A stretch of DNA of 64,000 nucleotides from JAJFUG01 sp964473155 (GCA_964473155.1 CAYYNT010000016.1:1-64000); one strand, 5' to 3'; numbered from the stretch's first letter, positions 41,501-50,799 are shown. Translations and numbers: made by a program. The notes: generated from the sequence alone by a model not told the origin.

Positions 41501-44500
41501 TCCAAACGCGGGGCGCGGTTGACTGCCTTAACTGTGAAACTATAGTTCTTGACTGTCGAATCCGTGCCTTCCTCCACAGCCGACACACTGATACTGTAGC
41601 TGCCTGCTGAACCGAAAGGCGGCAGCCAGCTTACAATGTTCTCCTGCGTGGTCGCGCCGGCAGGCAGACCGCGGAAATGAAACGTCAGCTTGTCGCCATC
41701 CGGATCGTATCCCGGTATTTTGAATGATCCGATGACACCCTCGGATAGTTCGACCGGGGCCGGGAAATCCGGCAGGATCGGCAGACTCTTCTGCAGTTCC
41801 ACTTCAATCTGGATGGTGGCGGATGTTTTATTCCCCTTGGAGTCGGTGGCCATGAAAGTGATAGTCAGCTTCTGCTGTCCGGATGCCAGTTTGGGAACAA
41901 CCATGCTGAGCGTGCCCGTACCGTTTCCGTTGTCTTTGAATGTGGCCCCTGCGATACTCAGACCTGGAACCGAAAGAGTAATCGCATCTTTTTCCGGATC
42001 GCTGGCTGTCACATTAATAGTCAACGCCTGTTCCACTTTGGTCTTTATCTCGGGCAGTGGCTGGATCACCGGGGGCAGGTTCTGCACCACGACTTCGGTT
42101 TTGATCTTGCCCTCGCCGATATCATAGTTGCCGGTCACCGAGTTGTCGTTCTGCAGACGGGTTTCGAGAACCACCGGCCAGACCTTTGTTCCTCCGGTGA
42201 TCTGCATCGAGGCCGAGCCGACCCAGCTTCCGCCTGGACCCGGTACGAGACCGGCCTTGATCCGGCTCAGGGAGAGAGAAACTTTCCTGCTCCCGGACAG
42301 AAGCCCCTCACCGGCGAGAGTGTTGCCATCCGCCGAGAGAGTCAGGCTGAAAGAAAGAGTCCCGCTGCTCTGGTCGTCGATTTTCTTTGAATCCACGCCA
42401 AAACTGAAAATTAACTTCGCGGAATCCCATCTGCCGGAGACCAGAACGGGCAGGGTGGAGACAGTCCCGCTGGATTGCCCGGTGGCGGTTATATCAGAGG
42501 TGATCCGGCTGGCCACTATGCTCAGGTCGGCCTGAAGAATGCCGTTGACTGAAACCTGCCGGTTGCGCAGCGAGTCCACCGGGATGCGCAGGGTGTCACC
42601 GCGCAGGTTCAGATAGACTGTCCGGGTGGTCACGGTCACAGAACGGTTGATCTGCTGGTTGTATTGATCCGTGACAACGACGACCAGAGATGAACCGCTG
42701 ACAGAGGAAACCTTTCCGTCTATCGAGACGGCGTCTCCCGGCTTCGCGGCCGTTCCTCCTGTTGATGTTGCGCCGCCTTTGACCACCGTGCCGGTGACCA
42801 CATTCGAGGAGACATAAAGATCGGCGGTTATCAGGGTGTTTGTCCCGAGCACTCCGCTCCATGCGCCGCTCAGTTTTCCCGCATCGCCGCTCAGCTTGGT
42901 GAGAGAAAGCGACTGGACCGGTTCGCCGGTTGTCTGGACCGTCCCCTTGAGGCTCTTGAAATCCGCGCTCGCTGTCAGGCTGCCGTTCGCGTAAAGCGGA
43001 GTCTGCGCGGTTCCCTCGTACTGGTTGATCCGGAAAGTGAACACCAGCCCGTCCAGCTTGCCGTCCAGGATGGTGAACTTGTTGACCTGGGCCGTGGTTA
43101 TCTTGACCACCCAGCATGAATCGGCGCGCACTGTTTGGGTCTCGACCAGCGCGCCCAGCCCGCGGACAAATCCACCGGCAGCCAGGTCGCTGGACGATCC
43201 GGAGCTGATCTGGCCGTTGTTGTCGACAAACCACTTTGTGTTTGCCGTATGCGTTATGGTCAGGCGCTGGGATACAGTCGAACCTTCTTTACGGTATTCG
43301 ATCACAAATGATCCTGATGCGCTGGAAACCACAGTTCCGCTGAAACTCTGGACCGGGACCGCTGGGACATACACCACCTGCGCCCCGAGAGCGCCGCTCG
43401 TGTCGAGTTTGCCTTTTACGCGCACAGTCTGGTTGCGCAGTATATCCGCCTGTGTGAGCGTTTGGCCTGTCCCCTCGCGCAGGATGGAAGTCGTCTGTGC
43501 CAGGACCACTTTCAGTATGATCTGAGCGCCGGTCTGGTCGCGGGTTTCCAGGTCGAATCCACCTGAATATACAGAGGAAACCCGTCCGCCGAGGCTGCGG
43601 TAAGCGCCGGTTATCATCTGCACCTGCGAGGCGTCCAGGCTCTGCCCGTCCGTGTTGACCAAGCCGGTGACATGCACCTGGTCTCCCGCGGTCAGATCAG
43701 CCAGGCTCAGGCTGGAACTGTCGAAATACTTGATCAGCGCACCCTGTCCGGCCCGGACCTGTATTTCTCCACTCACGGCGACAGAACTGGTCACCAGGAG
43801 GATATCGCCGCTGATCGATTTGATTATTCCCACGAAATCGAGGCTTGCGCCTGGTTTCAGACCGGTTGCGCCAACTGTCAGGTTTATGACGAGGAATTTC
43901 CCTTCCTTGGTCATCTCAACCTCACCCTGCACCGAATCCCCCGTCTTAACCTGGGTGGGATTGCCGTTCTGATCCACAATCACTGTGCTGGAGTTAAGAA
44001 GGCCCCGTTCCGGTTTTTTCTGTCCGCTTTCATCCACCATCTCGACTTCCATGGAATCGGCCCAGACAGCCGTGACTTTTCCGCCGAAAGCGAAGCGTTC
44101 ACCGGGTTTCGGTCCGCCGCCGCCCGAAAGAACAGTCAGGGAGATAAGTTTCAGCTTGCCGCCGGTCTGGACCTCCACCTGGCCCCGCACCTGGTCGCCG
44201 ATTTTCAGCGTGGCGGTGGCGCCCTGCTCATCAACAACTTTCAGCGTGGCGTCCATATAGAGTGTATCCATGCCGGATTCACCCGAGACAGGGTTCTGCC
44301 AGCGGGTTACGATATAATCCGCGCCGATGAAAGTCACCTCGCCGCCGGCTTCGAAAACCTGGCCGGGTTCCGGTCCGCCGCCGCCGCCAGTGAATACCGT
44401 AATCTTCATGACTTTCAAGCTGCGGTCGGCCTGCACCTGGATTTCAGCCTGGACGGTTTTCCCAATCTCGAGTGTGGCCGTGGCTCCGTTCTGGTCGACA

Positions 44501-46749
44501 ATAGGTGTGGAAGTATCATATTTCAGGGTGTCGGTCCCGGCCTGACCGGTTTCGGGATTCTGCCAGCGCGTGACTGCAAAACCGGGTCCCAGGAAGATTA
44601 TCTCACCGCCCATTGTCATGGTCTCGCCGGGCTGCGGGCCGCCGCCTCCTCCGGCATGGACAGTTATTTTCGTCACTTTTTTGCTGCCATCGGCCTGTAT
44701 CGTGACATCGGCCTGGATTTGCTTTCCGATTTCAAGAGCAGCCGGAGCGCCGTTCTGATCAACTATGGGCGTGGAGGAGTCGTATTTGATAGTGTCCACG
44801 CCGGACTGGCCGGTTTCCGGATTGGTCCAGCGCACGATAATCTGGCTCTGGTCGAAAAATGAAATATCCCCGCCCATGGTGAATGATTCGCCGGGCTTGG
44901 GGCCTGTTCCACCGCTCATGATCGTTATCTTGAGGGCTTTCCGGCTGCCGTCCGCCTGAACCTGGACCTCGGCCTGGAAGGCTTTGCCCACTTCAAGAGC
45001 GGCCGCGGCTCCACCTTCAGCCTGGATCAGCGTGGATGCGTCGAACTTGATCGTATCCTGCCTGACCGCGCCGCTGGCCGGATCGGTGAAAGTCGTCACC
45101 AGGAAATCAGCGCCCAGGAAATTGATCGTGCCGCCCATGGTGAAAGTTTGTCCGGTATTGCCTCCACCGCCGCCTCCTCCTGTCCGGACTGTAACTTTCA
45201 GGGCTTTCTGGGAGCCGTCAGCCTGTATCTGGACATCGATCTGGACATTGTCTCCCACCTTTAGCTGGACCACGGCCCCGGTTTCGTTCACTACGATGGC
45301 GGGCTCATAATAGACCTTATCCGTGCCCGACTGACCGGTTTCCGGGTTCTGCCAGGTGGAGAGGAAATACCCGGCCCCGATTTCCGAAACCGTGCCGCCG
45401 ACAGTCATGGTCTGACCGGTATTGCCACCGGTTCCGCCTCCTCCACCGCCGCCACCTGAAGTATCCGGTCCGCCGTCGATGACATAGCTTGCCAGGATCG
45501 TTCCATCAGCTTGTTTGGTCCCGACAATACCCACCTGGTTTCCGATTGCGATACTGGCCAGCGTGATTACATTGGCGCCGCCCTGTGAGAGAACTTTTGT
45601 ATTGGCATCGGTCACTACCGTGAACTGGCCGATCTGCACCGGCTGGCTGTTGATTATCTCGGAGCCGTTGAGCACCAGCCGTGTTCCGTCGTTACTTTGC
45701 AGGATGCCATGGTAGTTGGGTTGGGGAAAATCGGTCCCACCTCCACCGCCGCCACCGCCACCTCCTCCGCCACTGGTTCCATAATTCATGACCAGGTCCG
45801 CAACAATCAGCGTGGGATTGTCAGTGTTGTCTATTGTTCCGCTCATACCGACAAAATTACCGACGGCTATGCTGCTGAGGCTAATCACATTGCCCGCGGC
45901 ATCCTTGACCTGAGCATTGGCGTTCAGGTTTACCGTCACGTTAAATTTTGTTCCTGTCGGATTGGTCATCTCGATAAGCAGAGAACTGCCGTTATTCGTT
46001 TTGACCTGCCCGAAATATGGTAACTGAGTTCCCCCCCCGCCGCCGCCTCCATCTGGAGGTGTTGTTCCGCCGCCTCCGCCGCCCGCGGGAATAATTTCCG
46101 TGGCGTTGATACTGACCAGATCGTTCCCCAGAGTGCCTCTGACTGTAACCATCTGATCGTTGGCTATAGTCACAGGGATGCTGAACAGCACGGTGAACTG
46201 AGTTGCAACTGTGTTATCCGGATTTAACACCAGCAGGATAAACTGATTACTGCCAAGTTGCGAAACCTTTCCTGTAACCTCGACATTTGAGCCAGGAGTG
46301 GGTGTTCCGCCGCCTCCTGTTCCGCCGCCGGTTCCACCCGTACCTCCTGTTCCTCCAGTACCTGGGTCCCCCGTTCCGCCAGTGCCCCCAGTTCCACCAC
46401 CTGCCATTAAAATTTCCGTGGCGTTGATGCTTGTCATGTCAGTTCCCAGCGTTCCCTTGACCTGGACCATCTGGTCATTGGCCAGAGAAATGGGCATACT
46501 GAAAAGTACAGTGAACTGTGTCGCCACTGCGCCGGTTGGATCAAGGACAAGAAGCACGAACCGGTCGCTGCCGAGTTGGGAGACTTTCCCAGTCACATCG
46601 ACATTAGATCCAGGTGTCGGACCAGTACCGCCACCGGTGGGAGGATTGGGAGGATTGGGGGGAGCCTGAGCGAGAAGCAGGCTGTGCGTAAAGAAAGTCA
46701 GGAATAGGAAATAGGCCAATAACAACCGCAACCTTCTCTGGGTCATCAT
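38503..46749 (-). CDS. Giant secreted repeat protein (DUF5666-like and Ig-like repeats, dockerin end)
   Basis: A single 2748-residue frame. A signal peptide spans 1-28 (LLLAQA). Residues 49-115 and 150-215 are two near-identical barrels of the DUF5666 type (VDVTGKVSQLGS, FTVLFSMPISLANDQMV), joined by Gly/Thr/Pro linkers; two more follow to about 420. From about 440 to 970 at least six tandem units of about 86 residues recur (pattern GGxxxFLGxDxxVTRWQNP...LEIGKxVQAEVQVQADGSxK). About 1555-2390 holds eight or so Ig/cadherin-like domains (QPPKLSGLNNLAVQAGQSVA, ASDPEGDPVTVFV). A C-terminal beta-rich region is followed by two dockerin calcium loops, DLDGNSKVDVFD and DVDGNGKVDVFD. Probably a surface or matrix adhesin or scaffold; no catalytic domain seen. 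Start: GGAG precedes the first ATG by 8 bp. Confidence 0.88.
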   Translation of the reverse strand: MMTQRRLRLLLAYFLFLTFFTHSLLLAQAPPNPPNPPTGGGTGPTPGSNVDVTGKVSQLGSDRFVLLVLDPTGAVATQFTVLFSMPISLANDQMVQVKGTLGTDMTSINATEILMAGGGTGGTGGTGDPGTGGTGGTGGTGGGTGGGGTPTPGSNVEVTGKVSQLGSNQFILLVLNPDNTVATQFTVLFSIPVTIANDQMVTVRGTLGNDLVSINATEIIPAGGGGGGTTPPDGGGGGGGTQLPYFGQVKTNNGSSLLIEMTNPTGTKFNVTVNLNANAQVKDAAGNVISLSSIAVGNFVGMSGTIDNTDNPTLIVADLVMNYGTSGGGGGGGGGGGGTDFPQPNYHGILQSNDGTRLVLNGSEIINSQPVQIGQFTVVTDANTKVLSQGGANVITLASIAIGNQVGIVGTKQADGTILASYVIDGGPDTSGGGGGGGGTGGNTGQTMTVGGTVSEIGAGYFLSTWQNPETGQSGTDKVYYEPAIVVNETGAVVQLKVGDNVQIDVQIQADGSQKALKVTVRTGGGGGGGNTGQTFTMGGTINFLGADFLVTTFTDPASGAVRQDTIKFDASTLIQAEGGAAAALEVGKAFQAEVQVQADGSRKALKITIMSGGTGPKPGESFTMGGDISFFDQSQIIVRWTNPETGQSGVDTIKYDSSTPIVDQNGAPAALEIGKQIQADVTIQADGSKKVTKITVHAGGGGGPQPGETMTMGGEIIFLGPGFAVTRWQNPETGQAGTDTLKYDTSTPIVDQNGATATLEIGKTVQAEIQVQADRSLKVMKITVFTGGGGGPEPGQVFEAGGEVTFIGADYIVTRWQNPVSGESGMDTLYMDATLKVVDEQGATATLKIGDQVRGQVEVQTGGKLKLISLTVLSGGGGPKPGERFAFGGKVTAVWADSMEVEMVDESGQKKPERGLLNSSTVIVDQNGNPTQVKTGDSVQGEVEMTKEGKFLVINLTVGATGLKPGASLDFVGIIKSISGDILLVTSSVAVSGEIQVRAGQGALIKYFDSSSLSLADLTAGDQVHVTGLVNTDGQSLDASQVQMITGAYRSLGGRVSSVYSGGFDLETRDQTGAQIILKVVLAQTTSILREGTGQTLTQADILRNQTVRVKGKLDTSGALGAQVVYVPAVPVQSFSGTVVSSASGSFVIEYRKEGSTVSQRLTITHTANTKWFVDNNGQISSGSSSDLAAGGFVRGLGALVETQTVRADSCWVVKITTAQVNKFTILDGKLDGLVFTFRINQYEGTAQTPLYANGSLTASADFKSLKGTVQTTGEPVQSLSLTKLSGDAGKLSGAWSGVLGTNTLITADLYVSSNVVTGTVVKGGATSTGGTAAKPGDAVSIDGKVSSVSGSSLVVVVTDQYNQQINRSVTVTTRTVYLNLRGDTLRIPVDSLRNRQVSVNGILQADLSIVASRITSDITATGQSSGTVSTLPVLVSGRWDSAKLIFSFGVDSKKIDDQSSGTLSFSLTLSADGNTLAGEGLLSGSRKVSLSLSRIKAGLVPGPGGSWVGSASMQITGGTKVWPVVLETRLQNDNSVTGNYDIGEGKIKTEVVVQNLPPVIQPLPEIKTKVEQALTINVTASDPEKDAITLSVPGLSIAGATFKDNGNGTGTLSMVVPKLASGQQKLTITFMATDSKGNKTSATIQIEVELQKSLPILPDFPAPVELSEGVIGSFKIPGYDPDGDKLTFHFRGLPAGATTQENIVSWLPPFGSAGSYSISVSAVEEGTDSTVKNYSFTVKAVNRAPRLERILRIEKKAGEAVSFTVRAVDDDKNDVVTLAVDNVNGVPVIPPGAAFVPASGAFNWTPSAQQSGPFKAGFVATDKGGLKDRITVDIFIGQVDLPPSLTLVDSVRTDQGKLLTVTASAVSPSGKKLDFYARDLPRGATFDKNTRTLSWTPDYQQKGLFRVTVGVGDGSFKTEKQVSLNVNEVVLRATLQTLSDYTVAEGNEVRFQVKGAYPDGRPVTFDKPASLPSGASFDVLSGTFVFRPSFTQAGVYNLTFSCRDSDGQVHSVSNKLTVTNVNQPPKLSGLNNLAVQAGQSVAFNVTATDPDAGDVLSYDATGLPTGATFNKTASPAAFAWASASAGSYTVTFKVTDPAGASDSRQVIITVGSAVNQPPSLGDVPDLTLGEGEGLNLVVSASDPEGDPVTVFVNPLPDNAAFDNATSTFTFKPDYSQAGVYNIDFVASDGELTDIEPVTITVTDVPVAPTITVPTVWTVNEGDTLKFTVAAKDATGRQIPVISSTLPEGAALDNSSGLFFWQPDYEQAGVYNVNFLAADGSLSASQEVTIMVADRNRPPVIFEIRDQEVAEGATISFEITTSDPDLDPVTVTIDSTETPYIQSVDIRNNSVFVFNTALLDKNVQIPSAVFKITASDGRGGIDRRAIAFKIIRRDSVNVPTLPPGGNPFQYGFPGTGLNLTLRNNGQNTVGGGITGSETSGELTFEEPGAFTQLAAVTPARYSHLSRSKDKVKVMTFLSGDGTTSGDFYGIRRGWGLDLSSAISGSLTGLSFEITFNYKEEDIPARDIPEFTEAGISAFGLDASGNFVQIATTLDTVANKATAMADMSRFTDYTLGVILDLQAPYITAVLQLTNTTDELGPYVVTASVIDNVMVRDVRLYYGSEGGQFKSVSMTPVSGKLNQYSGQIPGHAEGSTVLYYVEAADSTHVVRGPDSAPNSTYSFSVFMDGVTQVRGGDLDGNSKVDVFDLLGLLKVLSGSSAGNAAADVDGNGKVDVFDLLALLKKLAGQ
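43840..45430 (-). repeat. Tandem in-frame repeats of about 258 bp within the giant gene
   Basis: At least six consecutive units encode the 86-residue motif described for the giant protein, each separated by a run of GGN glycine codons and a PxPGE/Q linker. The units are similar but not identical at DNA level, so they are old duplications under purifying selection, yet similar enough to allow recombination and copy-number change. Confidence 0.8.
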
Positions 46750-47267
46750 AGTACGGTCTCCTTCAAAGGAAACTATTTCTTAAAACTGTTGGTGATTCCT
46801 CATGTTCCCAGAACTGGACCTTTTCCTTTCACCTCCGGAGAATATCAAGGGTGTATCCCGGCGGGGTAATTCAAAACGCGCGACTATTTATGTCCGGCTC
46901 TCAAAAATGCAAAAATCGGACCGGAATGATGACGCATTAATGTTATCACTCTAAGGGTCACCTGGAACACAGGCATGGATCGTACAGGAGAGAAAAAAGA
47001 TTTGATATCTGGAAATTCCTGGACACCGGATTCATACAGGCACATTTGTACCATCCCGCGCACCGGAGGAGAAAAGATACAAAAGCGGGGGAAATATCTC
47101 AATAACTTATTTTAAATCAAGATAATATGCCAGGCAGGACGGGGAATTCTTTCAAATTTAATTCAACATAATTTCAGGGAAGAAAAAAGTCAATCAGAGA
47201 GGTATAGAAAGAAGGTGTATATGAAACAGTAACAAAGCGGAATGCAATTCAAGGCGCATAAACCGTT
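46750..47267. other. Gene-free region upstream of the giant gene
   Basis: 518 bp between the giant gene start and the end of the tonB-like gene. The left end carries the giant gene's ribosome binding site; a 72-codon minus-strand frame at 46884-47102 lacks a ribosome site and protein-like composition. No riboswitch consensus was recognised. It may be a long 5' leader. Confidence 0.6.
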
Positions 47268-48050
47268 TCACCTTTTGTTCAGGGCAAACTGGATGGGATA
47301 ATTGATCCACATGGGCACGCGCTTTCCGTCCTTGACCGCCGCGCGGAATCGGGTTTTAAGGGCGGCCTTGATCGCCGCCTCGTCCATGGAAGGCACCCCG
47401 CTGGAAGTGACAACCTCGGCCTGATCCACGACTCCGGTCTCGGTCACATGGATGCGCAATTCCACCGAACCTTCGATCCGGTTTTTCTCGGCGTCCCTGG
47501 GATAGACAGGCGGCACGAGCATTACAAGCTCCGGGCGGCGGGAGAGTGCACTGCCGCCGCCTCCGCCTCCGCCGCCTCCTCCACCAGGGCCGGAACTGCC
47601 GCCGGATGATTCCCCCGCGCCTATTTCGATCGATGCCAGCTCGATCTTGGGAACCGGCACCGTATCCAGCTCCGCATCAACCTCGGTTATCTTCGGCACT
47701 TTGACCATCTGGCGTGAAAGGCTGGCGCGCGGGCGGGCGTTTATGACCTCGAACACGTGAGGCCTCAGGGCCAGCAGTTCTTTCTGCTCATTGGCTATCT
47801 CGACATCGTCCAGCGGCTTCTCGCGGTAGAAAAGCAGAAGGATATGCAGGCATATTGAAATCAGAACCGCCCCGCGGAACACACGGTTGTAATGTTTCCG
47901 GTTGGCGGCGAAACCGAAACGGCGGTAGGCCAGCAAAAGGAAATCAATATGACATTTTCTGATTGTCGAGATGTATTTTTCTGCAATGGAACCTTTATTC
48001 AAAGGGATCCTCTGCCTCTCTTGAAGTTCCCGGATCGGGGGATCAATCAT
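47268..48050 (-). CDS. TonB-family energy transducer
   Basis: 260 residues. The TonB anchor helix is internal, about residues 58-75 (VFRGAVLISICLHILLLF, with the serine/histidine features of TonB-type helices), preceded by an unusually long 55-residue cytoplasmic N-terminus. A periplasmic linker follows, with an 11-glycine run near residue 163 instead of the usual proline repeats. The TonB C-terminal domain is residues 175-260 (LVPPVYPRDAEKNRIEGSVE, VTETGVVDQAEVV, AIKAALKTRFRAAVKDGKRV). It should pass energy from ExbB/ExbD to outer-membrane transporters; neither is nearby. An internal start downstream cannot be excluded, since the site before ATG 48050 is weak. Confidence 0.88.
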   Translation of the reverse strand: MIDPPIRELQERQRIPLNKGSIAEKYISTIRKCHIDFLLLAYRRFGFAANRKHYNRVFRGAVLISICLHILLLFYREKPLDDVEIANEQKELLALRPHVFEVINARPRASLSRQMVKVPKITEVDAELDTVPVPKIELASIEIGAGESSGGSSGPGGGGGGGGGGGSALSRRPELVMLVPPVYPRDAEKNRIEGSVELRIHVTETGVVDQAEVVTSSGVPSMDEAAIKAALKTRFRAAVKDGKRVPMWINYPIQFALNKR

Positions 48051-48159
48051 CTCGGACTGGAATCCGGTTTCCTGAAAACCATACCCTCAAAGGCCAGCCT
48101 TGTTCCCGCCAACCGAACATCGCAGCGATTAAGAAGAAATTTCAGGCAGGTGGACAAAA

Positions 48160-49431
48160 TCATTTTCCGCGCATCAGCTTTTCGATCTCATCCGCCCGGC
48201 GCGGTATGGATTCGCTGAGCACCCGGCATCCCTCGGCGGTCACCAGCACGTCATCCTCGATCCTGATTCCGATTTTCTCTTCCGGAATGTAGATCCCCGG
48301 CTCAACAGTGAACACCATTCCAGGAACGAGCCTCTGGTCGCGGTCGCCGACATCATGGACATCCATACCCATATAATGGCTCGTATAGTGGATGAAATAC
48401 TTGCCGTAGCCCGCTTTTTCGATAACGTCGCTGGCGGCCTTGTGGACATCCCGCAGTGTAACGCCTGGTTTGACGGCTTCGAAAGCCGCCCGGCTGGCCG
48501 CCAGCACGATATTGTATATTTCGAGCTGACGGGTGGTGAACCGGCCATCGGCAGGCACGGTGCGGGTGATGTCGGCGCAGTAGTAATCCAGTTCGGCTCC
48601 CACGTCCATCAGCACCAGCTCTCCGGGGGCTATCACGCGCCGGTTGGCATTATAGTGCAGGACCGTCGTGTTAGGACCGCTGCCCACGATCGAGGGGAAT
48701 CCCCGACGCTGGCTGCCGCGGCTGTGGAACCCGTATTCGATCAGCGCCTCGACCTCGTATTCGTTCATTCCGGGCTTTATCCGGCGTATGGTCTCCACAA
48801 GGGCCTGTCCGGTGATATCTGTCGCCTTCTGAATGGTCGCGATTTCCGTGCTGTCTTTGACCACGCGCAGGGAGTCGATCAGGCGGGAAAGCGGCAGGAT
48901 ACGCAGGTGCGGGTTGCGCTCGCGGATACGGCGCAGGAGAACCTCGGAGGCGCTCACCGGCCCGTCCAGCGCAGCGGGGGTAAAGTCAAAGTAAAGGCAT
49001 TCGAGTCCGTCGGCCAGCGCGGCGAATGTCTCGTCGAAAGCCGTTCTGTCGAGCGCCGCGCCGATGCCGGTCAGTGACGCGGTTTCCGGCCCTGGTCCCA
49101 GCTTGGCCCCGGTCCAGGCCTCGGACATATATCCCTCGGCCAGGTTGCGGGCGGGAAGATAAAGGCTCTGCGGAGAGCGCGCCAGCGGGGAAAGCAGAAG
49201 AAGCAGGTTCGGCTGCTCGACTCCGGTGAGGTAGTAAAAATTGTTTCCCTGCCGGAAGGTATCAAGCTCTTTCTCGAATTCTCCAGGCACAAGTACAGCC
49301 GAGGTTTTATCCAGACGGTCAAATAGGGCCTTGCGGCGGGCGGCGAATATCTCGCGATCGAATGCTGAAGCTGCCCCGTTCTGGAATGAAATCATCGCAA
49401 GAAGAAGGACAACCGGTCTCCAGGATTTCAT
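48160..49431 (-). CDS. Secreted Xaa-Pro aminopeptidase-like M24 peptidase
   Basis: 423 residues with a signal peptide (residues 1-23, GAASA-FDR) and a strong ribosome site (GGAGGCGG). The N-terminal creatinase-like domain (FDRLDKTSAVLVPGEFEKEL, NNFYYLTGVEQPN) is followed by a pita-bread peptidase domain. The five metal ligands are in LMDVGAELDYYCADITRT (two Asp), YTSHYMGMDVHDVGD (His), VFTVEPGIYI (Glu) and GIRIEDDVLV (Glu). It removes N-terminal residues before proline; export suggests a role in using peptides from outside. A potential promoter was not identified. Confidence 0.92.
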   Translation of the reverse strand: MKSWRPVVLLLAMISFQNGAASAFDREIFAARRKALFDRLDKTSAVLVPGEFEKELDTFRQGNNFYYLTGVEQPNLLLLLSPLARSPQSLYLPARNLAEGYMSEAWTGAKLGPGPETASLTGIGAALDRTAFDETFAALADGLECLYFDFTPAALDGPVSASEVLLRRIRERNPHLRILPLSRLIDSLRVVKDSTEIATIQKATDITGQALVETIRRIKPGMNEYEVEALIEYGFHSRGSQRRGFPSIVGSGPNTTVLHYNANRRVIAPGELVLMDVGAELDYYCADITRTVPADGRFTTRQLEIYNIVLAASRAAFEAVKPGVTLRDVHKAASDVIEKAGYGKYFIHYTSHYMGMDVHDVGDRDQRLVPGMVFTVEPGIYIPEEKIGIRIEDDVLVTAEGCRVLSESIPRRADEIEKLMRGK

Positions 49432-49579
49432 TCAGCCGCCTCCTATTCAATCTCTCCGGTCTTTCCGGGTGGGAAACAATCCAGATGGTAATCCCGAATA
49501 ATCATACAAAATAACGGGTGATTGATATTAGGCCAAGACCAATTTGCTTGCGCGGGCGGCTGAGTCCGGGAAGTCTTTC

Positions 49580-49609
49580 TTGACAGGTTTTGCCGTGTCA
49601 GGGTACAAT
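49580..49609 (+). promoter_or_regulatory. Promoter of the DHH phosphoesterase operon
   Basis: Perfect TTGACA (49580-49585) and TACAAT (49604-49609) spaced by 18 bp, about 100 bp ahead of ATG 49717. The rest of the 285-bp divergent gap 49432-49716 shows no gene. Confidence 0.6.
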
Positions 49610-49716
49610 TGCGGTTGATGATGCGGCGCGGAAGAATTAGAATGAAGACAGAAGATCAATTTATCATCCGTTTTTTTATCTCTGGACCGCGTTAAATACA
49701 TATTGAAGGTTTCGCG

Positions 49717-50778
49717 ATGGCGATAGATAATATCAGGGAAAGGTTTATCGAACTCAGCAGCCGGCTCACCGGAATCAAGAGCCTTTACATTCTGTGCCAC
49801 GACAACCCTGATCCCGACAGTCTGGCGGCCATGTTTCTGCTGCGGCATCTGTTGCGGAAATATTTCCGGATCGGCTGCCGTCTTCTTCACGGGGGAGTTA
49901 TCGCCAGGGCCGAGAACCGCGCCATGGTCCGCCGGCTCAAGATCCCGGTGTCGTCAATCGAACAGGCCCACCTCCGGCGCCACGCCTGGTTCGCCATGGT
50001 GGACACGCAACCGGCGGCGAAGAACCATTCTCTGCCCGCTGACGCCCGCGTGCTGATGGTGTTCGATCATCATGCGGTGCGCCGTCCCATGCGCAGCGAG
50101 TTCACGCATGTGGATACTGAACTGGGCGCCACGAGCACTCTTTTACTCGGGTATATCCGTGAGGCGGGTCTTGATCTTGACTGGCGGCTGGCCACGGCTT
50201 TGTCCTACGCGATCATTTCCGAGACTCAGGATTTGGGCCGGGAATCGAGCCGGGAGGACATACAGGCTTACCTTTATACTCTGCCGAAAGCCAGGTTGCG
50301 GACCCTTTCCCAGATAAAGAATCCGCCACTGCCGCAGGATTATTTCAAAATACTTCAACGGGCGCTGGCAAACAGCTATAGTTACAAAAATATAGTTGTG
50401 ACCCGTCTGGGGCGGGTTGATTCGCCGGACATGATCCACCAGATGGCCGACATGTTCCTGCGCTGTGAGCGGCGGAGCTGGTCTCTCTGTATCGGCTGGA
50501 CCAGCGAATACATAATGATGTCCCTGCGCAGCACGCTGGAGAGGGCGCGTTGCGGGCGAATGATACAGAAACTCGTGCGGGGCAAGGGGACAGCCGGCGG
50601 ACACGACATGATGGCCGGGGGAAGGATCGGCTGCGAGGGGATGAAGGATGAGGAGATCCGTAAGATAGAGGAACTGGTGATCTGCCGTTTTCTCCGTCAG
50701 TTCAGAAACAACAACGGGCCGCGGGTCCTTATGCCGATAATCCGCCCGGACAGGGAGAACGGTAATTCCGGTCTTTAA
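49717..50778 (+). CDS. DHH-family phosphoesterase (NrnA-like)
   Basis: 353 residues. The DHH core has motif I HDNPDPDSLAAMFLL near residue 28, motif II in FAMVDTQPA, motif III DHHAV near residue 111, and a further metal aspartate in the SETQDLGRES block. The DHHA1 substrate domain ends with GKGTAGGHDMMAGG. NrnA-type members degrade very short RNA oligomers and 3'-phosphoadenosine 5'-phosphate; others cleave cyclic dinucleotides. Its direct neighbour is a PilZ-domain protein, so a link with cyclic-di-GMP breakdown products (pGpG) is attractive but unproven. Confidence 0.85.
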   Translation: MAIDNIRERFIELSSRLTGIKSLYILCHDNPDPDSLAAMFLLRHLLRKYFRIGCRLLHGGVIARAENRAMVRRLKIPVSSIEQAHLRRHAWFAMVDTQPAAKNHSLPADARVLMVFDHHAVRRPMRSEFTHVDTELGATSTLLLGYIREAGLDLDWRLATALSYAIISETQDLGRESSREDIQAYLYTLPKARLRTLSQIKNPPLPQDYFKILQRALANSYSYKNIVVTRLGRVDSPDMIHQMADMFLRCERRSWSLCIGWTSEYIMMSLRSTLERARCGRMIQKLVRGKGTAGGHDMMAGGRIGCEGMKDEEIRKIEELVICRFLRQFRNNNGPRVLMPIIRPDRENGNSGL

Positions 50779-50799
50779 GCCTTCGATCAAGGAGCGGCG

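Noticed and set aside
45420..46400. Dense GGN/CCN repeats resembling a CRISPR or microsatellite
   Set aside because: They encode in-frame glycine linkers between domains of the giant protein; no regular spacer-repeat structure.
46884..47102. 72-codon minus-strand frame upstream of the giant gene
   Set aside because: No ribosome binding site and no protein-like pattern; more probably leader sequence.
46750..47267. Riboswitch such as GEMM (c-di-GMP) in the leader of the giant gene
   Set aside because: None of the conserved core sequences could be found on the transcribed strand.
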